DNA of 6,148 bases from Phycisphaeraceae bacterium (GTDB lineage Bacteria; Planctomycetota; Phycisphaerae; Phycisphaerales; Zrk34): assembly GCA_028281485.1 (NCBI GenBank), contig JANQJT010000242.1, positions 1 to 6,148 of the forward strand, given 5' to 3'. Shown here in pieces: positions 4,369-6,148 of this stretch (positions are counted from its first letter, which is position 1; the number at the start of each line of letters is the position of its first letter). Both the position numbers and the translations under genes were made by a program. Below the pieces are notes generated by a model. That model did no database searches and had not been told where the DNA came from. It saw nothing but the letters and a program-made list of their open reading frames with translations.

Positions 4369-6148
4369 ATGACACACCCCTGGCTCGACACGCTCACCTG
4401 CGCCCCCCAGATCGATCGCCTGATCGATCGGCTCTCGCCCGCGGTGCGCCTCGAAGCCCACGGCGCATGGGGTTCCAGCGTCCACCTCACCGCCGGCGCC
4501 TTGGCCTGTCGCACCCAACGTCCCGTGTTGCTGCTGGTCGCGCACCTGGACGACGTCGACGAAGCGATCGACGACCTGGCCCTCTACGGACACCTCGACG
4601 CCCAGCCGTTTCCCGCGCTGGAAGTCCTGCCGGGTGAATCCAACGTCTCGCTTGAACTCCTCGCCGATCGGCTTGCGCTCGTCTCACAGATGCGCGAGGG
4701 CCGATGCCCCCAGCTCATCGTCACCACCGTCCAGGCCCTGATGCAGCCGATCCCCCAGCCCCAGACCATGCGATCGATGGTCCGTCAGCTCGCGCCGGGC
4801 GACACCTGGCCGGAGGGATCGCTGACACACTGGCTGGAGAACGCCGGCTACAAACGCGCCGACGCCGTCGGCCAGCCCGGCGACTACGCCATCCGCGGCG
4901 GCATCGTCGACATCTTCCCACCCGGCAACGTCCCGCCCGTCAGGCTCGACTTTTTCGATGACGAGATCGAATCCATCGCCGAGGTGGACATCGATTCCAT
5001 GGGCTCCGATCGTCGCCTCGAACGCGTCCGCCTGCTCAGCGCAAAGATCGATCACGTACAGACCGACGAGGGCGTCGAAGGGTTCTGGGCACTACTCAAC
5101 GACGACTGGATCGTCGTCACCCAGGAGACGCTCGAGGTCGCCGAGCAGGCGCGCGGCTACTACGAACGCATCACCGATCCACGCGGCATCATCGCGCCGC
5201 AGACCGTGCTCAAACACCTCGGCCGCCTGCCCAACATCGCCGTCAACCAGTACGGCGGTATGCAGCAGACACCCGACGCCGATCTGCCGGTCGAGAAGCT
5301 CATGCCGTTCGACCGGGCCGTGCCCAAGGCGATCGGTGAATTGGCCGATGCCGCACTGGGCACCGGCGACGACCCCGCCCACCGCGTCGTGGTCACCTGT
5401 CAGACCGAGGGCGAAGCCGACCGATTGCAGGAACTGATCGAACAGCACACCCCCCAGGCCGCCGGCCGGATCGAGATCGTCTCCGGATACCTGTTCCGCG
5501 GGTTTGTCTGGCGATCGGAAACCGACAAGCCGCTGATGCTCGTGCCCAACCACGAGCTGTTCCACCGGTACACCACGCGTCGCAGGATACGCGGCCTGCA
5601 AGCCCCGTCCGCTTCGGGCAGCGCTTCGGGGGGCGGGGGTGAGACGTTTTTTGATCTGGATGTGGGTGACTACGTGGTTCATGCCGACCACGGCATCGCC
5701 ATCTTCCGTGCCCTGCGCACGCTGCGCAAGGGTGATGTCAGCGAGGAGTACCTTACGCTCGAGTTCGCCGACAAAGCCAAGCTGCACGTGCCCGCCAGCC
5801 AGATCGAACTGGTCCAGAAATACATCGGTGGCTTTTCCGGCCGACCCCCCTTGAGCAAGCTCGGCGGCAAGCGCTGGTCCAAACAGAAAGAGCAGGTTGC
5901 CGAGTCCGTGCGCGACCTGGCCAAGGAGCTGTTGCAGGTGCAGGCGGCCCGCCAGACGCTGCCGGGCATCCGCTACCCCGATGACACGCTGATGACCAGG
6001 CAATTCGAGGACGAGTTCCCCTACACCGAGACCGACGACCAGCTCGCCGCGATCGGTGAGATCAAGAAGGACATGACCGGCCCCCCCCCGACCGATCGGC
6101 TCATCTGCGGCGACCTGGGCTTCGGCAAGACCGAGGGCGCCATGCGCG
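4369..6148 (+). CDS. mfd: Transcription-repair coupling factor Mfd (N-terminal ~593 residues; 3' end outside window)
   Basis: Mfd is a DNA translocase that pushes stalled RNA polymerase off damaged DNA and recruits UvrA. The ATG at 4369 is the only good start, as an in-frame stop lies at 4333-4335; no Shine-Dalgarno site is visible. Residues 1-~210 form the UvrB-like module, with IVTTVQALMQPIP (117-129) and GDYAIRGGIVDIFPPG (171-186) followed by VRLDFFDDEIESI (191-203). Residues 405-424 are a basic stretch and then a Ser/Ala/Gly linker (SASGSASGGGG). The RNA-polymerase-interacting CarD-like domain begins at about 427, with LDVGDYVVHADHGIAIF (430-446), EEYLTLEFADKAKLHVP and YIGG (485-488). KLGGKRWSKQKEQ (497-509) starts the linking helix. 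FPYTETDDQ (550-558) is the Q-like motif, and GDLGFGKTE (581-589) is Walker A with Lys587. The window ends four residues later. Compared with the roughly 1,150-residue E. coli protein, Walker A comes about 40 residues earlier. The frame is intact throughout, including a run of nine C at 6081-6089. Confidence 0.95.
   Translation, partial: MTHPWLDTLTCAPQIDRLIDRLSPAVRLEAHGAWGSSVHLTAGALACRTQRPVLLLVAHLDDVDEAIDDLALYGHLDAQPFPALEVLPGESNVSLELLADRLALVSQMREGRCPQLIVTTVQALMQPIPQPQTMRSMVRQLAPGDTWPEGSLTHWLENAGYKRADAVGQPGDYAIRGGIVDIFPPGNVPPVRLDFFDDEIESIAEVDIDSMGSDRRLERVRLLSAKIDHVQTDEGVEGFWALLNDDWIVVTQETLEVAEQARGYYERITDPRGIIAPQTVLKHLGRLPNIAVNQYGGMQQTPDADLPVEKLMPFDRAVPKAIGELADAALGTGDDPAHRVVVTCQTEGEADRLQELIEQHTPQAAGRIEIVSGYLFRGFVWRSETDKPLMLVPNHELFHRYTTRRRIRGLQAPSASGSASGGGGETFFDLDVGDYVVHADHGIAIFRALRTLRKGDVSEEYLTLEFADKAKLHVPASQIELVQKYIGGFSGRPPLSKLGGKRWSKQKEQVAESVRDLAKELLQVQAARQTLPGIRYPDDTLMTRQFEDEFPYTETDDQLAAIGEIKKDMTGPPPTDRLICGDLGFGKTEGAMR

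Noticed and set aside
4411..4430. Repeated ATCGATCG within the start of mfd
   Set aside because: The repeat encodes IDRLIDRL in an amphipathic helix and is explained by the protein and by the general abundance of GATCG-type words in this DNA; no sign of a regulatory or mobile element.
5092..6003. A 303-codon open frame on the minus strand inside mfd
   Set aside because: The plus frame is unmistakably Mfd through this whole stretch, so the antisense frame is a GC-driven shadow.

Overview
The window is GC-rich, densely coding DNA, and its genes suggest a diderm (Gram-negative-type) bacterium. It encodes a TonB-dependent outer-membrane receptor with a signal peptide, a short GNAT-type N-acetylglutamate synthase, a dihydroorotate-dehydrogenase-family enzyme and the transcription-repair coupling factor Mfd. 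My best guess at the lineage is a planctomycete-like (Phycisphaerae-type) or other high-GC environmental bacterium. That rests only on the general look of the proteins and is weak. I see no rRNA, tRNA, CRISPR array, insertion sequence or phage gene.

Layout. (a) At 1-~90 the minus strand reads as an internal piece of threonine synthase (ThrC). It breaks off at about 78-93, where a plus-strand dihydroorotate-dehydrogenase-like frame begins without its own N-terminus. Two unrelated genes, both missing their 5' parts, meet head to head there. (b) The DHOD-like gene runs to 779 and its last 20 bases overlap the end of a convergent minus-strand gene. (c) That gene, 760-3012, encodes a complete 750-residue TonB-dependent receptor. 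(d) 3013-3257 is non-coding, with one weak hairpin. (e) 3258-3521 (minus) is a small protein with two membrane segments and no recognised family. (f) 3522-3693 is a divergent intergenic region with promoter-like elements facing both ways. (g) 3694-4266 (plus) is an ArgA-like N-acetylglutamate synthase, followed closely by a GC-rich hairpin. (h) From 4369 to the end (plus) is the first half of mfd, cut off by the window inside the Walker A motif of the motor domain.

The genes do not form one pathway. The possible themes are amino-acid and pyrimidine metabolism (thrC fragment, DHOD-like, argA), nutrient uptake (the TonB receptor, perhaps with the small membrane protein upstream) and DNA repair (mfd). 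I found no convincing new multi-gene system. The points most worth checking are the truncated-gene junction at the left edge, the unidentified small membrane protein upstream of the receptor, and the divergent promoter region.
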